A stretch of DNA of 52,206 nucleotides from an uncultured Gammaproteobacteria bacterium (lineage in GTDB: Bacteria > Pseudomonadota > Gammaproteobacteria > GCA-001735895). Location of the stretch: contig CAMYON010000009.1 of NCBI GenBank assembly GCA_947260025.1, positions 1 through 52,206 of the forward strand. The letters run 5' to 3'. The notes under the pieces were generated by a model. It was not told where the DNA came from and ran no database searches. It worked only from the letters and a program-made list of their open reading frames with translations. Positions 10,199 through 17,518 of this stretch are shown one piece after another; position 1 is the stretch's first letter, and each line of letters opens with the position of its first letter. A program made the position numbers and the translations under genes.

Positions 10199-11134
10199 TC
10201 AAGCAGCAGCATTGGCGCCCGATGCCGGGGTCGAATCCTCGCCGCCGAGTGCATCGACCAGGGCTTTGAAAAATCCGGACAGCTCCAGTGTCATGATGGA
10301 GAAATCCACGTCGAACCGGGCCGCGACGTCATCGGTTTCGATCTCGGAGGCCTGTTCCTGCACCAGGTCGGAAAAACGCAGGCGTTTGACGATCAACTTT
10401 TCATCCAGCAGGAATTCGATCCGATCCTGCCAGTTCAATGCCAGTTTGCTGACATGCATACCGGTCTTCAGGTGGCCGGCAATTTCAGTCGTCGTCAGGT
10501 CCTGGTTTTTACAACGAATCACGCAGCTGGTATCGGCATTGTCACGCAGTTCGCATTCCTCTCCCAGCTCGAAACCCGGTGCGGGTCGAGCGCTGGCGAG
10601 CCATCGAGTCATGACATCGATCGGCTGGTTTTTCGAGGCCAGCGGAATAACCGGCAGGGATCCAAGCGCCGTGCGCAATTCCTCGACCAGTTCTTCGGCG
10701 CGCCGGGCCGAGACGGCATTGACCACCAGCAGGTTATCGCGCGGTGAGATGTAGGCGTATTGCAGCGACGATCGGACGAAGGCCTGGGGCAACAGGCTGA
10801 AAATAGTTTCGTCCTTTAACGACCGTCGCTGTTTGGCCGGCAGCTTGCGCCCCTCGCTCTCCTCGATTTTCACCAGCTTCTCTTCCAGCGCCTCGTTGAC
10901 CACCGCCGCGGGCAGCAACTTGTCCTGCCGCTTGCAACAAACCATCAAATATCCATTGGTCGCATGCACGAACTCGCTACCGTGGCGGCCCAGCGGCGGC
11001 GTCCAGCCCGAACGAGTCATATCCTGGCTGCCGCAGGGCACGAAACTGTGCGCTGCGAGCTGCTGGCCGAGGGTTTCCGCGTCCAGTTCAAATGGTTTGG
11101 TGAAACGGTAAAGCTGTAAGTTTTTGAACCACAT
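10199..11134 (-). CDS. rdgC: Recombination-associated protein RdgC
   Basis: DNA-binding ring-shaped protein that in E. coli and Neisseria modulates RecA-dependent recombination and replication-fork repair. It has 311 residues, close to the usual 300-305. Characteristic segments: the start MWFKNLQLYRFTKPF, then GWTPPLGRHGSEFVHA, LPAAVVNEALEEKL, QRRSLKDETIFSLLPQAF, and the C-terminal IEFLLDEKLIVKRLRFSDLV. Single gene; no operon partner. A palindromic repeat lies about 100 bases upstream. Confidence 0.95.
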   Translation of the reverse strand: MWFKNLQLYRFTKPFELDAETLGQQLAAHSFVPCGSQDMTRSGWTPPLGRHGSEFVHATNGYLMVCCKRQDKLLPAAVVNEALEEKLVKIEESEGRKLPAKQRRSLKDETIFSLLPQAFVRSSLQYAYISPRDNLLVVNAVSARRAEELVEELRTALGSLPVIPLASKNQPIDVMTRWLASARPAPGFELGEECELRDNADTSCVIRCKNQDLTTTEIAGHLKTGMHVSKLALNWQDRIEFLLDEKLIVKRLRFSDLVQEQASEIETDDVAARFDVDFSIMTLELSGFFKALVDALGGEDSTPASGANAAA

Positions 11135-11229
11135 GGAGGTTGTGTTCCTTAATCAGTAGACGAGCAAAATTTGGAGCTGGGCAGTCTACCAGCATCGCAT
11201 CGAAAAACCATCGCCAGGTTGGAGGACGT

Positions 11230-11273
11230 AAAAGGGGACGGAGGGATCATTTTTTATCCCTCCATCCCCTTTT
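11230..11273. repeat. Palindrome with GGAGGGAT core
   Basis: AAAAGGGGACGGAGGGAT pairs with ATCCCTCCATCCCCTTTT (one mismatch) around an eight-base T-rich loop. The same core forms the terminator at 1270-1318. It lies between the divergent rdgC and DUF4399 genes, where a terminator would be out of place, which supports a dispersed-repeat origin. Confidence 0.8.
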
Positions 11274-11294
11274 TTATTTTAAGCCCGTAACTGG

Positions 11295-11322
11295 TTAAAC
11301 AGTGTACTGTCCCTGGAATTCC
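11295..11322. repeat. Half copy of the GGGGACAG-type element
   Basis: AACAGTGTACTGTCCCTGGAA resembles the right terminal repeat of the elements at 9972-10041 and 35151-35174. No matching left end is visible except the adjacent GGAGGGAT palindrome, so it is probably a solitary end. Confidence 0.5.
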
Positions 11323-11467
11323 CGTCTGTTTTATCGCATCGATTGACCGGGGTCACCCAGCGGCAGATGCCAGGTGCGTATGATTGATAGCTGTTACAAT
11401 AAAAATAAACGTGGCCGCGACATTTGTCGCTGTCGATTATCTGAATAATTATTAACGGAGGATTCTC

Positions 11468-11884
11468 ATGAAACACTTAGCACTTATTCTGTTGTCCGCT
11501 TTGGCAATCAGCTCCGCTGTAATAGCCGGAAACTCCATGGCCCCGGCAGACGCCAGGGTATACATCGTCTCGCCCAGCCACGGCGAAATCGTCTCCTCGC
11601 CGGTAACAGTGGTCTTCGGGCTATCCGGCATGGGCGTGGCGCCGGCAGGTACCAAGAAAGACAAGACCGGCCACCACCATTTGCTGATCGATACCGCGGT
11701 TCCCGAACTGGATAGACCGATTCCCGCCGACGACCACCACAAGCACTTCGGCGGTGGCCAGACCGAAGTTAGTATCGAGCTGGCGCCGGGCAAACATACG
11801 CTACAGCTACTGCTCGCCGATTTCGCGCATGTGCCGCATAATCCGCCAGTAATGTCTGAGCAAATTACGATCACGGTCAAGTAA
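11468..11884 (+). CDS. DUF4399 secreted protein
   Basis: A 138-residue protein with a cleavable signal peptide (about 1-20, SSAVIAG). The mature part is an immunoglobulin-like beta fold, with VYIVSPSHGEIVSSPVTVVFGLSGMGVAPAGT followed by a His-rich stretch GHHHLLID and DDHHKHFGGGQTEVSIELAPGKHTLQLLLAD. The order and the His residues match DUF4399, whose function is unknown; the His cluster suggests metal binding (inference). Ribosome site GGAGGATTCTC. A rho-independent terminator follows 30 bases after the stop, so it is monocistronic. Confidence 0.85.
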   Translation: MKHLALILLSALAISSAVIAGNSMAPADARVYIVSPSHGEIVSSPVTVVFGLSGMGVAPAGTKKDKTGHHHLLIDTAVPELDRPIPADDHHKHFGGGQTEVSIELAPGKHTLQLLLADFAHVPHNPPVMSEQITITVK

Positions 11885-11913
11885 TCAACCGGATCTGCCA
11901 GTAAAGTGACAGG

Positions 11914-11939
11914 GGCCCGTAACACACGGGCCTTTTTTT
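11914..11939 (+). terminator. Rho-independent terminator of the DUF4399 gene
   Basis: GGCCCGT (11914-11920) pairs with ACGGGCC (11926-11932) around AACAC and is followed by seven T. It may also serve mltA from the other side only weakly, as no T-run exists on that strand. Confidence 0.9.
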
Positions 11940-11966
11940 ATCAGTTTAAAACCGGGAAGACGAATG

Positions 11967-13073
11967 TTATTCCGCTAGCGGATAGCCCTTCGGCAGCAAC
12001 ACGAAAATCCTGCCCTGTTGTTTCATCAACCCTGCCAGCATCTCGGCCTCGTCGCCACGGCCCCAGAACACGTCGGCGCGGACATGGCCCTTGATCGCGC
12101 CGCCAGTGTCCTGCGCCAGCATGAGCCGGTCGAATGGCGACTGGCGTTCGTCCGGCAGCGTGGTCTGCAGCCATACCGGCGCGCCCAGCGGGATGACGCT
12201 GCGATCGACGGCGACGCTGCGCGCGGGCGTCAGCGCGACGTTGAGTGAGCCGACCGGCCCCTCTGCCTGATCCTCTTTCAGCTCGAAGAAAACGTAGCTC
12301 GGGTTTTTGGCGAGCACTTCGCTCAACCGCTCCGGGTTCGCTTTGAGCCAGTCCTTGATCGTAAACAGCGTGACCTCGTCCTTTTCGAGTTCCCCCATTT
12401 CGATCAGGACCCGGCCGATGGATTGATAGGGGTGCCCGTTTTGCCCGGCATAGCCCACCGCGACCGTGGTGCCGTCGGTGAGTCTAACCCGGCCGGAACC
12501 CTGGACATGCAGGAAAAACACGTCGACCAGGCTGTTCACCCACAGGATCTCGGCGCCTCGAAGCAGTTCCGGGTTATCGTGCAGTTGCGCGCGATCGTGG
12601 TACGGCACGACCTTGTTGCCGACCAGCTTGCCGCGCAGTCGCAGGCCTTTCAGCTGCGGATAAACGCCGCCCAGCTCGACAATCAGTAAATCTTCCGGCA
12701 GGCCGTAGAGCGGGTAGCGGAATTCTTCCGACGGTTCCCGGCTGCCTTTTAGCAAGGGCTCGTAGTAGCCCGTGATCAGACCCTCGGTTTGCCCACCCTC
12801 GGCGTAGACCGGGTGCACCTCGAAATGCGCTTCGAAGAATGCCCTGGCCTCGGCGTCGCTCATGTTCTCGCTGTTCTCCGCGAGTTCGCAAACTTCCCGC
12901 CAGCGCACCTTGCCGAGTTTTTCGCAACTCTTCAGGAACCCGTCCCACACGTCGCCGTGGTTATCCGACTCCCAGTTCTGCAGGTTCGACCAGTCCACGG
13001 GGCTGCCGATACCAGGCGGCCGCGTCGTACAGGCGCTCAGCAAGAGCGCACACAGGACGAATATCGTTGGCAT
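11967..13073 (-). CDS. mltA: Membrane-bound lytic murein transglycosylase A
   Basis: Cleaves the MurNAc-GlcNAc bond of peptidoglycan with 1,6-anhydro product formation, anchored in the outer membrane. From ATG 13073 the product has 368 residues and a lipobox LLLSAC-TTR. Family segments: TGYYEPLLKGS, LRGKLVGNKVVPYHDRAQL, the double-psi barrel part with WVNSLVDVFFLHVQGSGRVRL and GYAGQNGHPYQSIGR, and the catalytic region LAQDTGGAIKGHVRADVFWG with its Asp. A longer in-frame start at 13148 would add residues encoded by a palindromic repeat and is unlikely. No clear ribosome site is visible before 13073. Confidence 0.93.
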   Translation of the reverse strand: MPTIFVLCALLLSACTTRPPGIGSPVDWSNLQNWESDNHGDVWDGFLKSCEKLGKVRWREVCELAENSENMSDAEARAFFEAHFEVHPVYAEGGQTEGLITGYYEPLLKGSREPSEEFRYPLYGLPEDLLIVELGGVYPQLKGLRLRGKLVGNKVVPYHDRAQLHDNPELLRGAEILWVNSLVDVFFLHVQGSGRVRLTDGTTVAVGYAGQNGHPYQSIGRVLIEMGELEKDEVTLFTIKDWLKANPERLSEVLAKNPSYVFFELKEDQAEGPVGSLNVALTPARSVAVDRSVIPLGAPVWLQTTLPDERQSPFDRLMLAQDTGGAIKGHVRADVFWGRGDEAEMLAGLMKQQGRIFVLLPKGYPLAE

Positions 13074-13116
13074 TCGGGACACCGGGAGATTTTGCCTCGG
13101 GATACGTCGCGTTACC

Positions 13117-13172
13117 GAATTACGGGGAGATTTTACCTGTTTCCGCATTACTTAATCTGTCACCAAAATTAC
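13117..13172. repeat. Degenerate palindromic element upstream of mltA
   Basis: The left end GAATTACGGGGAGATTTTAC resembles the reverse complement of the right end (GTAATTTTGGTGACAGATTA). It combines the GGGGA and GGTGACAG variants of the family head. It lies in the mltA upstream region. Confidence 0.5.
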
Positions 13173-13434
13173 AGGGTTGTGCCGGGGATACAATGGCAAA
13201 GCCGCCAATAATGCCAGTATACGCCGTGAGAAACTACCCGGCCGCTTGGTTTGAATGATATCGCCTTGAATCCAGGAGGAAACTAATATAAGCGCCTCAC
13301 GTCGAAACGGGCCTACCGGACGATTGGTGAAGCGTTCCCGGCCCCGGTAAAATTCCGTCCGGGTCAAGCTTGTGTCATCATGGAAAGACTTTGGAAACAC
13401 TCCGACCTGTTACTCGAACGACTCGGACACTAAC

Positions 13435-14121
13435 ATGAATCCCGAAATAAAAAGCGAACTCGTCGAGCTCGGATTTCTCGACGAGGCCGCGCTGGAAACA
13501 CAGCCCTCGTTACTCGCCGCAGTCAGCGAGCACGACTATCGGCCGGGCGAGGCAATCTACCGGTCCGAGGATGAGAGTAACTCGGTGTTCGTCGTGCGCA
13601 AAGGGCTAGTCAAGCTACTGACCCACCTGCCGAACGGACAAAGCCGCATAGTGCGTTTGCACAAAGCTGGCTCGACAATTGGCATGGATGGCCTGATGGA
13701 ACTGAGCCACCAGCACTCTGCGGTCGCGATCGGCGCGGTCAGTGCCTTTCAGCTGCCACATGCCGAGCTGCTGCGCCTGAAAGAGAGCGAACCGCAGCTG
13801 TACGCGGGCATCCTCGAAAAATGGCACGAATACCTGGTCTACGCGGATACCTGGATCACCGATTTTTCCACCGGCAAGATACGTGGACGCGTGGCGCGTC
13901 TGGTGTGTTTCCTGGCCCGTTTCGACGAGGACACCGGGCCGCAAATTGTCGAACTCCTGACCACCGAGGAAATGTCCGAAGTTCTCGGCGTAACGCCCGA
14001 GAGCGTCAGCCGCGTGATCGCGGAATTCAAACGCGATGGCATCCTCGAGAGCATCGAAAACAATCCTGAGCCGCTGTTCAGCTGCGACCTGCACCGGCTG
14101 CGGCAGGAAACCAGGGAATAA
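13435..14121 (+). CDS. Crp/Fnr-family transcriptional regulator
   Basis: 228 residues from ATG 13435. The N-terminal cyclic-nucleotide-binding-like beta barrel runs about 15-125 (YRPGEAIYRSEDESNSVFVVRKGLVKLL, RIVRLHKAGSTIGMDGL). A dimer helix follows, then a winged-helix domain with the recognition helix TTEEMSEVLGVTPESVSRVIAEFKRDGIL. No N-terminal cysteine cluster is present, so it is not an Fe-S Fnr. The cAMP-contact residues typical of Crp are not evident either, so the ligand is unknown. It precedes the unknown/amidoligase genes on the same strand but is separated from them by about 230 bases without a visible gene, so co-transcription is uncertain. Confidence 0.88.
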   Translation: MNPEIKSELVELGFLDEAALETQPSLLAAVSEHDYRPGEAIYRSEDESNSVFVVRKGLVKLLTHLPNGQSRIVRLHKAGSTIGMDGLMELSHQHSAVAIGAVSAFQLPHAELLRLKESEPQLYAGILEKWHEYLVYADTWITDFSTGKIRGRVARLVCFLARFDEDTGPQIVELLTTEEMSEVLGVTPESVSRVIAEFKRDGILESIENNPEPLFSCDLHRLRQETRE

Positions 14122-14351
14122 CGCCCGGGTGGATCCAGATCTTCCAGCTTTTTTAATTTAGACGCATCGCTTTGCCGTCGCATTCGGAAACATGGCACCG
14201 AGGACAATCAGCCCCGCTGCCGCGGCACAAAATCAGGGCCTGTTACGGCCCATGGAGCAAGTTCGAAATATCCTGGATTGCGATTTTTCAATGACCTCGC
14301 CGCCAGGCCTGATACGGTGCTCGATTAAACAGACACGCGGAGTAATCGAGT

Positions 14352-14636
14352 ATGAACGGAAAGCGTCTTTACGAAACCAAATTACGTGCGCGGTTGGAAC
14401 AGAGGGCCGCCGAAATCGAAATCCTGAGTACCAGGGCCGAACGGACAGACTCGGATCTGCGCCTCGCTGCGGAGGATAAGGTCACCGAATTACGTGCCCG
14501 ACACAAGCTGGTGCGCGAGAAGCTCGGCGCGCTCAGAGCCACTCGCGACGATTCCTGGAAGGATTTAAGGATCGACGCCAACGCCGCCGCAACAGCGCTA
14601 GACCATGCATTGCGCTCGGTGCGTGCATCGATGTGA
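14352..14636 (+). CDS. Small coiled-coil protein
   Basis: 94 residues, almost entirely charged alpha helix with heptad spacing (LYETKLRARLEQRAAEIEILSTRAERTDSDL, then ELRARHKLVREKLGALRATRDDSWKDLR). No signal peptide, no cysteine. This resembles the short coiled-coil proteins sometimes annotated as stress-response proteins, but I cannot assign it to one with confidence. It is the first of four plus-strand genes ending in the amidoligase and amidotransferase; gaps of 118 and 152 bases separate it from the following genes. Confidence 0.6.
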   Translation: MNGKRLYETKLRARLEQRAAEIEILSTRAERTDSDLRLAAEDKVTELRARHKLVREKLGALRATRDDSWKDLRIDANAAATALDHALRSVRASM

Positions 14637-14754
14637 TCGGCAAGATCGACGGGAGGGGGCCGGTCGGCCCCGTGGGTTCAGAAAACCGTCACCGCGCAGA
14701 AGTTACCAAAACCCGATCGAGACGCGCTTGAACCGCAAACAGGAGACTATTACG

Positions 14755-15081
14755 ATGCAAGCTGAACGACAAACTGGGAGTGAAGTACTGCAGCCCGAGG
14801 ATTGCAAGATTCCGTTAGACAAAATCGAAGCCATTGCCGCAGATCCGCAAACCCGGCGGGATTTCGAGGAAGTGTTCGGGTCCAGGCTTTACCCGATCAT
14901 TTTTAATTGCCTGACCAACGAGACTTTCGACGTCGATCATGCGCGGCTGTTGTGGGACGAAGTTAACGAGCATATGGGCTACCTGGCGCAAACACTGGGT
15001 AAAAATCCCGGAATCACCTTCGCCACGATGGATTATTTTGCCAATTGGCTGAGCGCTCCCGGTTCCCGGAAGACGGTTTGA
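14755..15081 (+). CDS. Conserved-looking protein of unknown function
   Basis: 108 residues from ATG 14755, with a good AGGAG ribosome site. A longer frame starting at 14605 is rejected because it would overlap the previous gene and has no ribosome site. The protein is acidic and soluble, with helical segments (LDKIEAIAADPQTRRDFEEVFGSRLYP and FDVDHARLLWDEVNEHMGYLAQTLG). No motif I recognise. Position just before the amidoligase makes a linked role possible but unproven. Confidence 0.6.
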   Translation: MQAERQTGSEVLQPEDCKIPLDKIEAIAADPQTRRDFEEVFGSRLYPIIFNCLTNETFDVDHARLLWDEVNEHMGYLAQTLGKNPGITFATMDYFANWLSAPGSRKTV

Positions 15082-15233
15082 TACGTGATTCCCCTGACAA
15101 TTTTCAGAAACACCGCTAAACCGGACTGTCACACTAAACCCGCCACATGGTCGAGCGACACACGGTCGAACCCGACCATCATCATGGGGCGGATGAGCAG
15201 ATGCCCTGCGACAATCGACAGGAGCGAGTATCG

Positions 15234-16226
15234 ATGAGCCTTGCCGGCAACAATTGCTACCCAGAACCGCCGGAAACCCGGAACGCGCAGGGAGAACTGC
15301 GCCGCGTCGGCTTCGAACTGGAGTTTTCCGGCGTCACACTCGAGGACGCGGTAACCGCGGTCAGCGATGCGCTCAAGGCTAAAACCAAATCAGCGACGGC
15401 CGCCGAAACGGTGCTCGAGGTCGGCGACCTTGGTGATTTCATCGTCGAGCTCGACTGGGATTATCTCAAGCGCAAAGCAGCCGAGGAAGATCCGGAGATT
15501 GACGAAAGCGGCTGGCTCGAATTCATGAGCCAAACTGCCGCACTGCTGGTCCCGGTCGAGGTTGTGTGCCCACCGATTCCTCTCGACCGGCTCGAGCTGC
15601 TCGATCCGATGATCGCCGCACTGCGACAAGCAGGCGCGGTCGGCACCGAGGAATCGCTGCTGGCCGCCTACGGGGTGCACATCAACAGCGAGATTCCGCG
15701 GCTCGACAGCGCTACGCTGCATCGCTACCTGCGAGCCTATGCGCTGCTGCAGTGGTGGCTAGTCGAGGCTCACGACGTCGATCCGACCCGAAAGCTGAGT
15801 CCGTACATCGACCTTTACCCCGAGGCTTATCTGATGCAGGTGCTGACCTGCGATGCGCCCGACATGGCGCAACTATTCGACGACTACCTTGAGCACAACG
15901 CCACGCGTAATCGCGCGCTGGATCTGTTGCCGCTTCTCAAGGAAATCGACCCCGGGCGTATCGAGCGCGAGATCGACGACCCGAGGGTCAAGGCGCGTCC
16001 GACCTTCCACTACCGCCTGCCGAACTGCCGGATCGAGCGTGAAAACTGGTCGCTGGCCTCGTCGTGGAACACCTGGCTGGTGGTCGAGCGGCTGGCGGCC
16101 CGTGACGACGACCTGCAGCACCTGGCGGCTGAGTTCGAACAGGCGCAGCGGCCGCTGCTCGGCGTCAACCGCAAGGAATGGGTGCAACGTATGCAAGTAT
16201 GGCTGATCGACCGCGGGTTGGTGTAA
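15234..16226 (+). CDS. Putative amidoligase (glutamine-synthetase-like COOH-NH2 ligase)
   Basis: Predicted ATP-dependent ligase joining a carboxylate to an amine. 330 residues from ATG 15234, with ribosome site GGAGCGAG; an in-frame start at 15147 lacks one. Motifs of the amidoligase_2 family: the opening strand VGFELEFSG with its two acidic metal-binding residues, FIVELDWDYL, the AYGVHINSEIP motif with His, LSPYIDLYPEAY, and the C-terminal WSLASSWNTWLVVERLA. Published comparative work on this family predicted synthesis of novel metabolites or peptide modification, often beside a class-I amidotransferase, exactly the neighbour seen here. The substrate is unknown. Its 3' end overlaps the amidotransferase gene by 28 bases, implying coupling. 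Confidence 0.82.
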   Translation: MSLAGNNCYPEPPETRNAQGELRRVGFELEFSGVTLEDAVTAVSDALKAKTKSATAAETVLEVGDLGDFIVELDWDYLKRKAAEEDPEIDESGWLEFMSQTAALLVPVEVVCPPIPLDRLELLDPMIAALRQAGAVGTEESLLAAYGVHINSEIPRLDSATLHRYLRAYALLQWWLVEAHDVDPTRKLSPYIDLYPEAYLMQVLTCDAPDMAQLFDDYLEHNATRNRALDLLPLLKEIDPGRIEREIDDPRVKARPTFHYRLPNCRIERENWSLASSWNTWLVVERLAARDDDLQHLAAEFEQAQRPLLGVNRKEWVQRMQVWLIDRGLV

Positions 16227-16867
16227 CGGGCAACGCGCGGCGCTGGGCTCCGAGCTGGTGGTGCAGCTGGCTCGCGCTGCGACTAGCTGGTGCGATACCG
16301 CGGCGCATCAGCGTGCGCCACCAGGCCGATGGCGAGAGATTCGATGCCATGATTATCGGTGGCGGTAACGATATCAGCGCCGAGCACTACGGCGGCGAAA
16401 TAGGAGCCCGGGTCAAACTCGACCCGGCGCGAGACGAACTCGAGATCGAATGGATCGAAAAGGCGCTGGCACTGGACATTCCGCTGCTCGGAATCTGCCG
16501 CGGGGCGCAATTGATCAACGTGGTGCTCGGCGGCAACCTGCACCAGGACATTCGCAAGATGCGCAAGCTGACCTATAACCGACCCGGATTGTTGCCGACC
16601 AAGCAGGTACGACTAGAACCCGATTCGCACCTCGCGCAGATCACCGGCCGAGAACGCCTGCGGGTCAACAGCCTGCACCACCAGGCAATCCGTGAGCCCG
16701 GCAGAAACCTGCGCGTCGTTGGCCAGGATCTCGATCGCTTCGTGCAGGCCGTCGAAGCTACGCCCCAGTGCCGCATCGTCGGCGTGCAGTGGCATCCCGA
16801 GTACCTGTTTTACCTGCCTTCGCAGTTCCGCCTATTTCGCTGGCTGGTGTCGAAGGCGGACACGTGA
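16199..16867 (+). CDS. Class-I glutamine amidotransferase-like hydrolase (PuuD type, peptidase C26)
   Basis: 222 residues from ATG 16199 (MADRPRVGVTGNARRW, typical of the PuuD-like start); another ATG at 16178 would add seven residues. The nucleophile elbow GICRGAQ carries the catalytic Cys, and VQWHPEY supplies His and Glu. MIIGGGNDISAEHYG and VNSLHHQAIREPG are typical of gamma-glutamyl-gamma-aminobutyrate hydrolases. E. coli PuuD cleaves a gamma-glutamyl amide. Paired here with an amidoligase it could hydrolyse the ligase product or supply ammonia. Overlap of 28 bases with the amidoligase gene supports joint translation. Convergent with the following minus-strand cluster; I see no clear terminator between. 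Confidence 0.85.
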   Translation: MADRPRVGVTGNARRWAPSWWCSWLALRLAGAIPRRISVRHQADGERFDAMIIGGGNDISAEHYGGEIGARVKLDPARDELEIEWIEKALALDIPLLGICRGAQLINVVLGGNLHQDIRKMRKLTYNRPGLLPTKQVRLEPDSHLAQITGRERLRVNSLHHQAIREPGRNLRVVGQDLDRFVQAVEATPQCRIVGVQWHPEYLFYLPSQFRLFRWLVSKADT

Positions 16868-16967
16868 CCGCCTACCTGTTGCTGTTCGGCTGAGCATCAG
16901 GACACTGGAGCCACCGCGGGAGATTCGAAGATGGACCACATCTCTCGCTGGCTCGCTATTGCGGGGG

Positions 16968-17489
16968 CTAGGCGGCGTCGGCGTCCTCACGCTGCAGCAG
17001 TTCGAGGACTTGCTTGCGCAAGTCATCCGCCTGGTACATGCCGCCAGGTGTTTCCGACAACGCTTGATACCAGGGCTTGACCAGGGTTTTCAACGCCTCG
17101 GGATCGCTGGCATCCGAAATGGCCTGGTGCAGGTCCGCAATCTTGACCTTGTTACCGAAGGTTTGCAGCGTGTTGCACATGAGGTCGCGCGCGGTGACGG
17201 TTATTTCGGTGACGGTCGCATCGTTGTCGGCGGCGGCTTGCTCTGGAGCGGCCTGTGCTGGAATTTCGACAACCGTCGTTTCGGCCACTTCGATCAGGCC
17301 GAGCTCGAGCAGGTGATCGATCGTCGCGTCGATATCGTCGCTCAGGGAAAGCTTTGCCAGCTTTTCGACCTCGTTTTGACCATTGATCAGAATCAGCACG
17401 CGTCTCTCCATCATCGAGAGACCAGCGGCACTGTCGTTTATTTCATTTTTACCGTTTTCTGTCTTGTCGTAAATATCAATGTGTTTCAT
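16968..17489 (-). CDS. Unknown cytoplasmic protein at the end of the chemosensory operon
   Basis: 173 residues from ATG 17489 (MKHIDIYD); in-frame starts further upstream (17501, 17552) are possible. The first half includes MMERRVLILINGQNEVEKLAKLSLSDDIDATIDHLLELGLIEV, a winged-helix-like or helical segment. An Ala/Gln/Pro-rich linker follows, then a helical domain (TARDLMCNTLQTFGNKVKIADLHQAI and DDLRKQVLELLQRE). It is 29 bases after the ChpA-like gene, so probably the last cistron. Similar proteins accompany pilus-type chemosensory genes in some bacteria as far as I recall; the function is unknown. Confidence 0.6.
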   Translation of the reverse strand: MKHIDIYDKTENGKNEINDSAAGLSMMERRVLILINGQNEVEKLAKLSLSDDIDATIDHLLELGLIEVAETTVVEIPAQAAPEQAAADNDATVTEITVTARDLMCNTLQTFGNKVKIADLHQAISDASDPEALKTLVKPWYQALSETPGGMYQADDLRKQVLELLQREDADAA

Positions 17490-17518
17490 AACGGATCTCA
17501 TTTGCTGTTGCCGGCGAA

